Below are positions 1 through 5,343 of a stretch of 5,343 bases of DNA, in pieces. Source of the stretch: Paracoccaceae bacterium (lineage in GTDB: Bacteria; Pseudomonadota; Alphaproteobacteria; Rhodobacterales; Rhodobacteraceae); the NCBI GenBank assembly GCA_003535335.1, contig DOHJ01000242.1:1452-6794 (forward strand). Reading direction: 5' to 3'. A program made the position numbers and the translations under genes. Under the pieces are notes generated by a model. It ran no database searches. It saw nothing but the letters and a program-made list of their open reading frames with translations, and was not told the origin of the DNA. Numbering within the stretch: the stretch's first letter is position 1; every line of letters begins with the position of its first letter.

Positions 1-254
1 CCGACAAATGAAACCGACATCCGGTCAGCGTTAGAGACAAACAACAACAGCGACGCAACCTCCAAGACCAGCACAAAAATCAACGCGGTGGAGACCAGAT
101 AGGTGCGTTTTTCCATATTGATCTGCACGGCACTGCCGCTGCCCGGTTGCCAGTGTCGCAGCACTTTAACGGAAAACCAGGCCGCCCAAACCAAGGTCAG
201 GCTGGAAATTGCCGAAACCAGCAACAGGGCCATAATGGGCGGATGAAAGATCAT
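1..254 (-). CDS. Integral membrane protein, C-terminus beyond the window
   Basis: The first 84 codons of a membrane protein are visible; the rest lies left of the window. The start is an ATG whose first bases overlap the stop of the upstream ATPase gene (ATGA), with GAGG about 10 bases upstream. The protein begins MIFHPPIMALLLVSAISS and has one hydrophobic segment at about residues 7-28, a short hydrophilic loop containing QINMEKRTY, and a second hydrophobic segment at about residues 55-73 followed by SNADRMS. No catalytic motif is seen in this part. It is the last visible gene of the leftward set, so it is probably a membrane partner of the adjacent ABC transporter or of the NosL-like proteins. 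From memory, similar small membrane proteins occur beside NosL/ABC clusters in other proteobacteria, but I cannot name a family with certainty. The reading frame is well supported; the function is unknown. Confidence 0.8.
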   Translation of the reverse strand, partial: MIFHPPIMALLLVSAISSLTLVWAAWFSVKVLRHWQPGSGSAVQINMEKRTYLVSTALIFVLVLEVASLLLFVSNADRMSVSFV

Positions 255-940
255 TTTTTCAGAACCTCGTCAGCACAGATCCGGCCATCCTCCATCGAGA
301 CTACCCGATCCACCACATCAGCCTGCCAGATCCGGGGATCGTGGCTGGTCATGATAACGGATTTGCCCTGATCGCGCAGCTTTTCAACGATTTTCAAAAA
401 CTCGCCGGTGAGTCGGGTATCAAGATTGGCCGTGGGCTCGTCCGCAATCACAAAATCCGGATCATTCATCAGCGCCCTTGCAATCGCCACCCGCTGGGCT
501 TCGCCACCGGACAGGTTTTCAACATTCATATCCGCCTTGGCAGCGATATCCATATCGGCCAGCAATCTTAGGGCATCTTTGCGCAAACCGGCATGATCGC
601 GCCCCAGCGGGTAGGCCGGCAACATCACATTTTCCAGCGCGCTTAACCCGCGTAAAAGGTTGAAACGCTGGAACACAAAGCCAAAGGTTTTACGCCTGAT
701 TTCGGTTAAAAACTTTTCCGGCAGGCTGGAAACCATTTCACCATTCAGAAAAATCCGCCCACTGGTCGGACGCGCCAAGCAACCGATCAAAGTCAGCAAA
801 GTGGTTTTACCCGAACCACTGGGCCCCTTCAAAACCGTCGTTTGACCTGTTTCGATTTGCAAGGAAATGTCCTGCAAGGCCTGCACCCGATTTTGTTGAT
901 CTTCGTTAAAGACCTTATTTACGTTTTCAATTTTTATCAT
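251..940 (-). CDS. ABC transporter ATP-binding protein, MacB/LolD type
   Basis: This 229-residue protein is a complete single nucleotide-binding domain that powers the adjacent FtsX-type permease at the cytoplasmic face of the inner membrane. Visible motifs in order are: Walker A GPSGSGKTT at residues 39-47, the Q-loop glutamine at 91 (FVFQRFNLL), the signature LSGGEAQR at 143-150, Walker B FVIADEP at 163-169 with catalytic Glu168, the D-loop ANLD at 171-174, and the switch histidine at 200 (MTSHDPR). All residues needed for ATP hydrolysis are present. The length and the FQRFNLLRGLSALENVMLP stretch after the Q-loop are typical of the LolD/MacB/FtsE branch, which works with mechanotransmitting permeases and does not usually import solutes. 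Its start overlaps the permease stop by four bases (ATGA) and its stop overlaps the next start the same way. The substrate cannot be read from the sequence. It is not NosF-like in context, because no NosY or NosD accompanies it. Confidence 0.96.
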   Translation of the reverse strand: MIKIENVNKVFNEDQQNRVQALQDISLQIETGQTTVLKGPSGSGKTTLLTLIGCLARPTSGRIFLNGEMVSSLPEKFLTEIRRKTFGFVFQRFNLLRGLSALENVMLPAYPLGRDHAGLRKDALRLLADMDIAAKADMNVENLSGGEAQRVAIARALMNDPDFVIADEPTANLDTRLTGEFLKIVEKLRDQGKSVIMTSHDPRIWQADVVDRVVSMEDGRICADEVLKK

Positions 941-2082
941 CGCATCACCGAATCCGGGTCTGTCACCGCCGCGCGCCAGATCGGCACGATGGTGGCTGCT
1001 GTGTAAGGGACCACCGTGAAAAAGGCCAAGGTGGTGATTTGTAAAATATCGATATGCGGGGCAAGGTGGAAATCGGGGTAAATCACTGACCAGCCCGTTA
1101 ACACCGGCTCAAGTAATCCGGCCTGAAAGAAAAACACATGTAAATAGGCCAAAACCAGCCCCAACAAAAATGCACCGGCCGAAATCAGCCCGCCTTCCCA
1201 GAACTTCATCGCCAGCACATCGCCGGTTTCCCAGCCGATGGCCTTTAAAATCCCGATTTCGCGGCGCTCTTCGGCCGATAGCCCCGAAGCTTTGTCAAAG
1301 ACAAAAATCACAAAAGCAAAAATCGAGGCCCCGAGCAAAGCAAGCAGCAAACCTTCGCGCCATGTGAATATTGATTCATAGGTGCGCAGAATGTCAGAGC
1401 GTGTGACAACCCGGGTGCCCAGGAATTTAGAGGTGATTTTGTTAACAATGGTGGCAATTTCGCGCTCGTTACGGATTGTCAGGCCAATATCGGTGTACAC
1501 ATCAGCAGGCAGCCGGAAAAATGCTCTGAAATCCGGCTCGGACAGCAATACCAGATCGGCACTGACCAAGGCTGATTGCGGATCCAGATGATCAATGACG
1601 TCTAGTTTCATTAACGGGCCCACAGGGGGTAAAAGCAGCAGGAATTTATCCCTTATCAGTTCGCGATTTGCAGCCACACCCGGCCCGATTATGCTTTGAC
1701 CCGGCTTTATCTGGTGCTGCTTATCATCAGCCGACGGCACCATCAGGGTGTAGTTGGCCTGATTGACCGGATCAAAATAGTAACCCCACAGACGGCCCTC
1801 GGCCTTTTTCACGCCGCGAATGTCATTCAGCGGGGCGATCAGTTCTTTGTTAACCAGATCATGGCGCCCCATTTTTATTTGTTGCACCGTGGCTTCGGGG
1901 GCGTTTTTAAGCAAGGCAGCGGCCTCTTCGCGCACGGCCTGACCAAACAGCATCACCGATGCCAGAATGAAGATCACCATGAAATAAACCACAAACAGCA
2001 CCAGATTTTTAACCTTTCGGCGCAACATCGAATGCAGGGTAAAATCCATCAGATAACGCTGACGGGAAAGATAGTTTTTCAT
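937..2082 (-). CDS. FtsX/MacB-family ABC transporter permease
   Basis: This 381-residue inner-membrane protein has the classic FtsX/MacB topology. It has one membrane segment near the N-terminus (about residues 26-47), a large extracytoplasmic domain (about 50-240), then three membrane segments at about 243-262, 297-319 and 347-368. Between the second and third segments lies the conserved cytoplasmic coupling helix, EERREIGILKAIGW at 271-284, which in this family contacts the ATPase. The C-terminus, IWRAAVTDPDSVMR, also fits the family. MacB and LolCE permeases move or release lipoproteins, peptides or envelope substrates by mechanotransmission. A single such subunit would be expected to dimerise. 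GAGG stands seven bases before the ATG. The gene overlaps both the small upstream membrane-protein gene and the downstream ATPase gene by four bases. Its neighbours are NosL-like proteins, so a role in copper-protein maturation or substrate release is plausible, but this is inference. Confidence 0.94.
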   Translation of the reverse strand: MKNYLSRQRYLMDFTLHSMLRRKVKNLVLFVVYFMVIFILASVMLFGQAVREEAAALLKNAPEATVQQIKMGRHDLVNKELIAPLNDIRGVKKAEGRLWGYYFDPVNQANYTLMVPSADDKQHQIKPGQSIIGPGVAANRELIRDKFLLLLPPVGPLMKLDVIDHLDPQSALVSADLVLLSEPDFRAFFRLPADVYTDIGLTIRNEREIATIVNKITSKFLGTRVVTRSDILRTYESIFTWREGLLLALLGASIFAFVIFVFDKASGLSAEERREIGILKAIGWETGDVLAMKFWEGGLISAGAFLLGLVLAYLHVFFFQAGLLEPVLTGWSVIYPDFHLAPHIDILQITTLAFFTVVPYTAATIVPIWRAAVTDPDSVMR

Positions 2083-2405
2083 TTTTTTGCCTCATCGGTA
2101 GAACTGGCAGCACGGGTGTTGAAATTTTGCAGGGGGGCGGCAATTAACGAGCCGGTGGGGAAATGGTCAAATGACATCGGATGATCCTGAAAGGCCGAAT
2201 GCAGATCGGCTTGGGATGGGTGGCGGGTATACCTGGCCTCGGTAAACAGGGCCAGGTCCGTCAGCCCCAGCTGGCCGACCAATTTGGCCCGTTGCGACAA
2301 GCCGCGATCACCTGACATAAATCCGTGCAGCAAAACAGCAATGGCCAAAACCATTAGTGCCGCCATCGCTGTAATTCCAATGCTTGAGGGCCGTATTTTG
2401 GTCAC
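2079..2405 (-). CDS. Small single-span membrane protein, histidine-bearing, unknown function
   Basis: This 108-residue protein starts at a GTG that overlaps the stop of the NosL-like gene (GTGA), with GGAAG about eight bases upstream. It ends by overlapping the permease start (ATGA). A hydrophobic segment at about residues 10-27 would anchor it in the inner membrane, leaving a soluble tail of roughly 80 residues that is probably periplasmic. The tail contains TRHPSQADLHS and FQDHPMSFDHFPTGSL, giving histidines at 62, 69, 75 and 81 together with Met77. Cysteine is absent. This pattern would suit a weak metal-binding or partner-docking segment, but no known domain is recognised. The position between a NosL-like protein and the ABC permease, with translational coupling on both sides, makes it likely to be a real component of the same system. 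A secretion-only role, or a small accessory subunit of the permease, is equally possible. Confidence 0.85.
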   Translation of the reverse strand: MTKIRPSSIGITAMAALMVLAIAVLLHGFMSGDRGLSQRAKLVGQLGLTDLALFTEARYTRHPSQADLHSAFQDHPMSFDHFPTGSLIAAPLQNFNTRAASSTDEAKK

Positions 2406-2947
2406 TGATCAAACTTCCCGTCATCCAGCCCAAACAGCATTGATTTGGTAATCTGATCAAATCGCAGCAGTTTATAACCTTTGTGATCTTTCATAAAAGC
2501 ATCGGCATCATAGCGATCTGGGTGCGGGATCAGATCATGTCCCATCGGCCCCAAAACATCCGATCCAATAACATAGATCGCCTGTTTCGCATCAATCAGT
2601 TCGGTGGCGTAATAGTCGGTTACACCCAGTCCGGTAATCTGTTCCTTTTTACGACCACTGGCAAATTTATCCATATCCAGAAGATATTTAAAGAAATCCT
2701 TGGCACCATCAAAATGGTCGGCGTGACCATCTTCAAACAACACCGTGGCGACCCAATCGGGATATTTGGCAGGGAACATGCCACAGACCGGACAGGCATC
2801 GGTGGGGCCGGGTTTTGGCAGATCAATTATGGGCGCAACTGTTTTCGTGGTGTCCGCCTGCGCCGACATTACCGGCAAGGCAAGCACTGTGCCCGCAGCT
2901 AATTGTAAAAACTTTCGGCGGCTGCCAATTTCGGGGTGATTACACAT
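2402..2947 (-). CDS. Tat-exported NosL-like copper-binding protein (CPVCGM type)
   Basis: This protein is 181 residues from the chosen start. NosL proteins bind Cu(I) and help metallate nitrous oxide reductase in the periplasm; this is a NosL-family homologue whose client is unknown. A twin-arginine signal, SRRKFLQ at residues 9-15, precedes a hydrophobic stretch and a probable cleavage site after AQA at 31. The NosL hallmark CPVCGM is at 52-57, followed by WVATVLFEDG at 65-74, and a second conserved stretch YVIGSDVLGPMGHDLIP is at 125-141. Cys52, Cys55 and Met57 are the likely copper ligands. I chose the ATG at 2947 because GAGG lies seven bases upstream and it places the Tat motif near the N-terminus. 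The in-frame GTG at 2992 would add 15 residues and lacks a ribosome binding site. Unlike classical NosL, it has no lipobox cysteine after the signal peptide. It is coupled to the downstream small gene by a GTGA overlap. Confidence 0.92.
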   Translation of the reverse strand: MCNHPEIGSRRKFLQLAAGTVLALPVMSAQADTTKTVAPIIDLPKPGPTDACPVCGMFPAKYPDWVATVLFEDGHADHFDGAKDFFKYLLDMDKFASGRKKEQITGLGVTDYYATELIDAKQAIYVIGSDVLGPMGHDLIPHPDRYDADAFMKDHKGYKLLRFDQITKSMLFGLDDGKFDQ

Positions 2948-2954
2948 TTTCAAA

Positions 2955-2958
2955 CCTC
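2955..2958 (-). promoter_or_regulatory. Ribosome binding site deciding the start of the CPVCGM NosL-like gene
   Basis: GAGG on the minus strand stands seven bases before the ATG at 2947. No comparable purine-rich stretch precedes the GTG at 2992. The shorter start is therefore preferred. Confidence 0.75.
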
Positions 2959-3066
2959 GCAAAGTCGTATCCTGAAGGTGTTTATAATGCACCAGCTGGA
3001 ATGGGCCAGCGCATCATTGTCATAGGGCGAAATTGTCGCAAGCCAGACAGGTTAAGGGGCTTACCC

Positions 3067-3681
3067 CTAGTTTGAAGACTCTTGCATTTTTCGCTTCATA
3101 TGCGCCCGCTTTTCTTCACGGCGCTTGCGAATAACCAAGGTATCGGTTGCCTGATCCGTGTAGGCCGCAACAATAGCTTCATCAAAACTGACAACCTTGC
3201 CACCGGTAGCTTGGGCTTTGGATTTATCTGCATAGGCCCATTTTCGGTTTGCAGTCATCGTTCCCATTTTACCGGCTTCAATCGCGTAATGCGCATCATC
3301 AACCTTGATCAGCGGTTTGATTTCCGCGTCCGAGCCCGCATCCCCAACCCAGATATTTTTCGGCAACCGGTCCAGATTCAGCGACAAGGAAATCGTCATA
3401 CAGCGGATAGAACACGTCCCCTCGGAGCTGTCATCCTCATATTGCACCAAATGGCGCGTATGGCTCCATTTTTTCAGGCTCATCCCGCAATAAATACAGC
3501 GCTTGAATTTTTTGATATTATCTGTTGCCGGGTCAGCATCTACAACCAGATGTTCCAACAACCCATGTTTTTTGGTCCAGGCCCAAGGCGGCTCCATCTT
3601 CATTTTGGCATTGGCGGCACCCGCCGTAAATCCACCCGCAATAACACCGGCAGTTCCCGTTAGAAAACTTCTACGTTCCAT
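3067..3681 (-). CDS. Tat-exported NosL-like protein with a second Cys pair (CIYCGM type)
   Basis: This protein is 204 residues from the chosen start. The N-terminus, MERRSFLTGTAGVIAGG, is a compact twin-arginine signal with probable cleavage after ANA at 25. The NosL hallmark CIYCGM is at 62-67, followed by TRHLVQYEDDS at 75-85 and a second pair in GTCSIRCM at 88-95 (Cys90, Cys94). A later family-like stretch, KMGTMTANRKWAYADKSKAQ, lies toward the C-terminus. The four cysteines and nearby methionines could bind Cu(I) in the periplasm; NosL family knowledge supports this, but the client is not visible. The C-terminus is strongly basic (residues 185-198). I chose the ATG at 3681 because AAGGA lies eight bases upstream. 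An ATG at 3705, with AGGA six bases upstream, is a credible alternative that adds eight residues; a TTG at 3747 is unlikely. It is separated from the next NosL-like gene by 119 bases and from the DUF2946-like gene by 99 bases, so it may belong to the same operon. Confidence 0.92.
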   Translation of the reverse strand: MERRSFLTGTAGVIAGGFTAGAANAKMKMEPPWAWTKKHGLLEHLVVDADPATDNIKKFKRCIYCGMSLKKWSHTRHLVQYEDDSSEGTCSIRCMTISLSLNLDRLPKNIWVGDAGSDAEIKPLIKVDDAHYAIEAGKMGTMTANRKWAYADKSKAQATGGKVVSFDEAIVAAYTDQATDTLVIRKRREEKRAHMKRKMQESSN

Positions 3682-3689
3682 TTTCTTAT

Positions 3690-3694
3690 TCCTT
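3690..3694 (-). promoter_or_regulatory. Ribosome binding site deciding the start of the CIYCGM NosL-like gene
   Basis: AAGGA on the minus strand lies eight bases before the ATG at 3681, which starts directly at the twin-arginine signal. This supports the 204-residue product over longer versions. Confidence 0.7.
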
Positions 3695-3780
3695 TTGATT
3701 TCCATCCACGGTCCTGCAAGTGCGCGGTTTAAAACAAGCGCTACCAATACTGAAGGCGGATAAGTTAATTGGACAAATGT

Positions 3781-4227
3781 TCAGAGGGAAAAACCAAAAG
3801 GCGGCGCGCGTGCCAGTCTGTGATTATATCTGGGGGCAACCCGGATAAGTATATCGAGCGCATCCCGGGCGCCTGTAACAAAATCAATTTTCCGCAACAG
3901 CACAGACCCATTAAAACCGGTCAGAATAATGTCCGAAGTGGCGGCAATTTGGCAAATCGGGCAGCTGCCACCAATGTTGAGGCCATTACCCTCTTCGCCT
4001 TGGATGAAATCATCTTTGGTGATGACCTTAATGCCGGACGGCGTGCAGATAATCAGGGGAAATATATAATCGTTGGATTGTAAGGTGTTTCTGTTAACAC
4101 CGATCACCCCTGCATGCGCGACCGATAAAAAACCGTGGAAAAGTATTGCAACAATAGCCAGCATCCGGCTCAGATTGCCGCCGCTTGGAACCGGAACATA
4201 TGACCGCGCATGTTTCAACTGATGCAA
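3781..4227 (-). CDS. Small secreted DUF2946-like protein with a CPIC motif
   Basis: This is an open frame of up to 148 codons, the first gene of the leftward set. A hydrophobic signal-like segment, MLAIVAILFHGFLSVAHA, spans residues 22-39, preceded by a basic N-terminus (K5, R8, R21), so the product is probably exported. Further features are IICTPSGIKVIT (Cys61), GGSCPICQIAA with CPIC at 89-92, and RAPP near the C-terminus at 140-143. This order (ICT..G, CPxC, R[AG]PP) resembles the DUF2946 family, whose members often occur in copper or TonB-linked loci; this match is from memory. The start is uncertain. TTG at 4227 has AGGA immediately adjacent, which is too close, while TTG at 4218 is nine bases from the same AGGA. 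The ATG at 4164 would leave a signal peptide without positive charges. The cysteines and location suggest a metal-related envelope role, which is not proven. Confidence 0.75.
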   Translation of the reverse strand: MHQLKHARSYVPVPSGGNLSRMLAIVAILFHGFLSVAHAGVIGVNRNTLQSNDYIFPLIICTPSGIKVITKDDFIQGEEGNGLNIGGSCPICQIAATSDIILTGFNGSVLLRKIDFVTGARDALDILIRVAPRYNHRLARAPPFGFSL

Positions 4228-4510
4228 TCCTGTTTCTCTTATAGTCTTTTACTCTAACAGCTGGTTTTTATGGGCATATTCGTATTTTACCTGAAACAAT
4301 GGTTGTAGCCGACTCGCTTGCTGACGGGTTTGCCAGAATTCCCGACAAAGCCAATCCGTATTGCTGGACGCAGATCCACCATTAATTAACTGGTTTCAGT
4401 ATTAACATAAATCATAAATTAGCAACTGAATATTATCCCGAAAAGATGCGGCTAATTGTCTTGGTTGAATGAATGATGCGTCACTATGACCACGTTATAG
4501 GTGCATAATC

Positions 4511-4543
4511 TTGCTACAATGCTTTGGGGTTTGTGTGTATAAT
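4511..4543 (+). promoter_or_regulatory. Candidate promoter of the SCO gene
   Basis: A perfect TATAAT is at 4538-4543. The best -35-like sequence, TTGCTA at 4511-4516, is 21 bases upstream, longer than the usual 16-18, so activator help or a weak -35 is likely. The predicted transcript would have a leader of about 58 bases before the ATG at 4609. Confidence 0.45.
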
Positions 4544-4595
4544 ACGTCTGGGCACAAAGTTTATAAAACTGTGCTCAATACCATAGTTTAGTGCT

Positions 4596-4600
4596 GGAGG
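4596..4600 (+). promoter_or_regulatory. Ribosome binding site deciding the SCO start
   Basis: GGAGG lies eight bases before the ATG at 4609. The upstream in-frame GTG at 4591 overlaps this site and has no ribosome binding site of its own, so the ATG is chosen. Confidence 0.85.
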
Positions 4601-4608
4601 CTTATGAT

Positions 4609-5259
4609 ATGGTTACAAAAATGATCTTTCCCGTTTTGGCTGCCGTAGCCGCAATTGGCGCTGGTACATTTTTTCTGGTTGGAAAAGACAAACCCGAGCC
4701 GCAGAATATTGTCGCCAATACTGCTGAGGCGCAAATTGTAGGAACAGAATTTTCTTTGCTGGATCATACTGGCAAGCGGGTTACTGAAAAAGATTACAAG
4801 GGGAAATATTTGCTAATTTATTTCGGCTACACTAATTGCCCCGAGATTTGCCCGATTAATCTGGCTTCGATTTCCGATGCCATGGATAAATTCGGTTCTC
4901 TGGCTGATGAAATAATCCCGCTGTTTGTCACCATTGATCCGAAACGCGATTCAGTCGAGCAGATAGCAGAATACATACCGATGTTCAGCGACAGAATCAT
5001 TGGTCTGACCGGCACCCCTGAGGAGCTTGACCAGATGGCCGCAGGATACCGGGTGTTTTACGAGGCATATATTAACAAGGAGCGTGGCGAAGGATTTGTT
5101 GATTTCAACCACAGCTCGCTTACTTTTTTAGTTGGGCGCGATGGTAAATACCTAACGCATTTTCCCGACGGGGTGGAGCCTGAAACCATTGTTTCCACGA
5201 CAAAGCGGATGATCAAATTACTTGAACCTGAATTGTTGAAGCCTGAATTAACAAACTAA
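4609..5259 (+). CDS. SCO1/SenC-family copper chaperone / thiol-disulfide protein
   Basis: This protein is 216 residues from the chosen ATG. SCO proteins are membrane-anchored, thioredoxin-fold periplasmic proteins that bind copper and help build the CuA centre of cytochrome c oxidase; some act as thiol reductants. An N-terminal membrane anchor spans about residues 5-24. The thioredoxin-like domain follows: FSLLDHTGKRVTEKDYKGK at 48-66, then YFGYTNCPEICP at 71-82, with the CxxxC copper ligands Cys77 and Cys81. TIDPKRD is at 108-114, and the conserved third ligand His168 lies in DFNHSS. All three copper ligands are present, so the protein should be functional. It is transcribed away from the NosL-like genes and is followed after 15 bases by another anchored protein, probably in one operon. 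Classic SCO function is well supported; whether it serves an oxidase or the neighbouring NosL system is unknown. Confidence 0.95.
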   Translation: MVTKMIFPVLAAVAAIGAGTFFLVGKDKPEPQNIVANTAEAQIVGTEFSLLDHTGKRVTEKDYKGKYLLIYFGYTNCPEICPINLASISDAMDKFGSLADEIIPLFVTIDPKRDSVEQIAEYIPMFSDRIIGLTGTPEELDQMAAGYRVFYEAYINKERGEGFVDFNHSSLTFLVGRDGKYLTHFPDGVEPETIVSTTKRMIKLLEPELLKPELTN

Positions 5260-5274
5260 GGGGCAGAGCAACAA

Positions 5275-5343
5275 ATGCGCTGGAAAATATCAATTGTCAG
5301 CGTTGTGATTGCTATTGTCGCTTTTGCAGTTTTTTTCCTGACC
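5275..5343 (+). CDS. N-terminus of a membrane-anchored or exported protein, cut by the window edge
   Basis: Twenty-three codons are visible, starting MRWKISIVSVVIAIVAFA. They encode a short basic start and a continuous hydrophobic segment at about residues 5-22, which is a signal peptide or membrane anchor. AAGGGG overlaps the SCO stop codon and stands 11 bases before the ATG, a somewhat long but workable spacing. The 15-base gap implies co-transcription with the SCO gene. Genes after SCO in proteobacteria are often copper chaperones (PCuAC), further SCO copies or cytochromes, but nothing visible here identifies the product. Confidence 0.7.
   Translation, partial: MRWKISIVSVVIAIVAFAVFFLT

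Larger units (their letters stand above)
4228..4608. other. Divergent intergenic region between the NosL-like set and the SCO gene
   Basis: About 380 bases hold no convincing gene on either strand. The right half is AT-rich and contains TTAATTAA at 4382-4389, a tandem 7-base near-repeat (ATAAATC then ATAAATT, 4407-4420) and an inverted pair TTCAGT (4395-4400) / ACTGAA (4425-4430) separated by 24 bases. A consensus -10 for the SCO gene lies at 4538-4543. For the leftward genes the best candidate is TATAAG on the minus strand at 4238-4243, but it has no matching -35 and would start transcription almost on the start codon, so I do not annotate it. I see no clear FNR, CueR or CsoR operator. Confidence 0.6.

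Noticed and set aside
1696..2184. 162-codon plus-strand open frame
   Set aside because: It is antisense to the permease and the small membrane-protein gene, both well supported. Its composition looks like a reverse-strand shadow.
2483..2902. 139-codon plus-strand open frame
   Set aside because: It is antisense to the CPVCGM NosL-like gene and has no motif support.
2948..2992. GTG start giving a 196-residue CPVCGM NosL-like protein
   Set aside because: It has no ribosome binding site and would push the twin-arginine motif away from the N-terminus.
2977..3023. Possible internal promoter before the CPVCGM NosL-like gene (TATAAA at 2981-2986, ATGACA at 3018-3023, minus strand)
   Set aside because: The two elements are 31 bases apart, and no other -35 sequence fits the TATAAA.
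3055..3068. Short hairpin AGGGG-CTTA-CCCCT at the end of the CIYCGM NosL-like gene
   Set aside because: The stem is only five base pairs, overlaps the stop codon and is not followed by a T-run on the minus strand, so it is not a convincing terminator.
3082..3663. 193-codon plus-strand open frame
   Set aside because: It lies antisense to the CIYCGM NosL-like gene, which has a Tat signal, family motifs and a ribosome binding site. The plus-strand translation shows no recognisable domain.
3769..4083. 104-codon plus-strand open frame
   Set aside because: It is antisense to the DUF2946-like gene. The minus strand has a signal-like segment and ordered Cys motifs; this frame has neither.
4591..4608. 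GTG start for the SCO gene
   Set aside because: The GTG overlaps the GGAGG ribosome binding site that serves the ATG at 4609, and the six extra residues add nothing to the membrane anchor.
1..5343. Mobile element, CRISPR array, tRNA or rRNA
   Set aside because: No transposase or integrase, no spaced direct repeats and no recognisable structural RNA sequence was seen on reading both strands.

Overview
The window looks like a chromosomal segment of a Gram-negative bacterium, most likely an alphaproteobacterium. This rests on the style of the proteins (SCO-family protein, Tat-exported NosL-like proteins, FtsX/MacB-type ABC transporter); no rRNA or other phylogenetic marker is present, so the assignment is an inference. 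I see no mobile element, CRISPR array, tRNA or rRNA.

Layout: two gene sets diverge from an AT-rich intergenic region (about 4228-4608). Leftward on the minus strand, in transcription order, are: a small secreted DUF2946-like protein with a CPIC motif (3781-4227); a Tat-exported NosL-like protein with CIYCGM and a second Cys pair (3067-3681); a second Tat-exported NosL-like protein with CPVCGM (2402-2947); a 108-residue single-membrane-segment protein with several histidines (2079-2405); an FtsX/MacB-type permease (937-2082); its ATPase (251-940); and a membrane protein that runs off the left edge (1-254). The last five genes are joined by four consecutive 4-base start/stop overlaps, so they are almost certainly translated as a coupled unit. 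Rightward on the plus strand are an SCO1/SenC-family copper chaperone (4609-5259) and the N-terminal membrane anchor of a further gene cut by the right edge (5275 onward).

How they may work together: NosL and SCO proteins are known to handle Cu(I) in the periplasm, NosL for nitrous oxide reductase and SCO for the CuA centre of cytochrome oxidase. Here two NosL-like proteins sit with a MacB-type ABC transporter, not with nosZ or nosDFY, and face a SCO gene. The simplest reading is a periplasmic copper trafficking or metalloenzyme maturation locus in which the ABC transporter moves or releases a substrate, perhaps a NosL protein, a lipoprotein or a metal complex. That role is inferred; the sequence does not reveal the client enzyme. 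Three annotated starts differ from the longest open frame because a good Shine-Dalgarno sequence sits before a downstream ATG.
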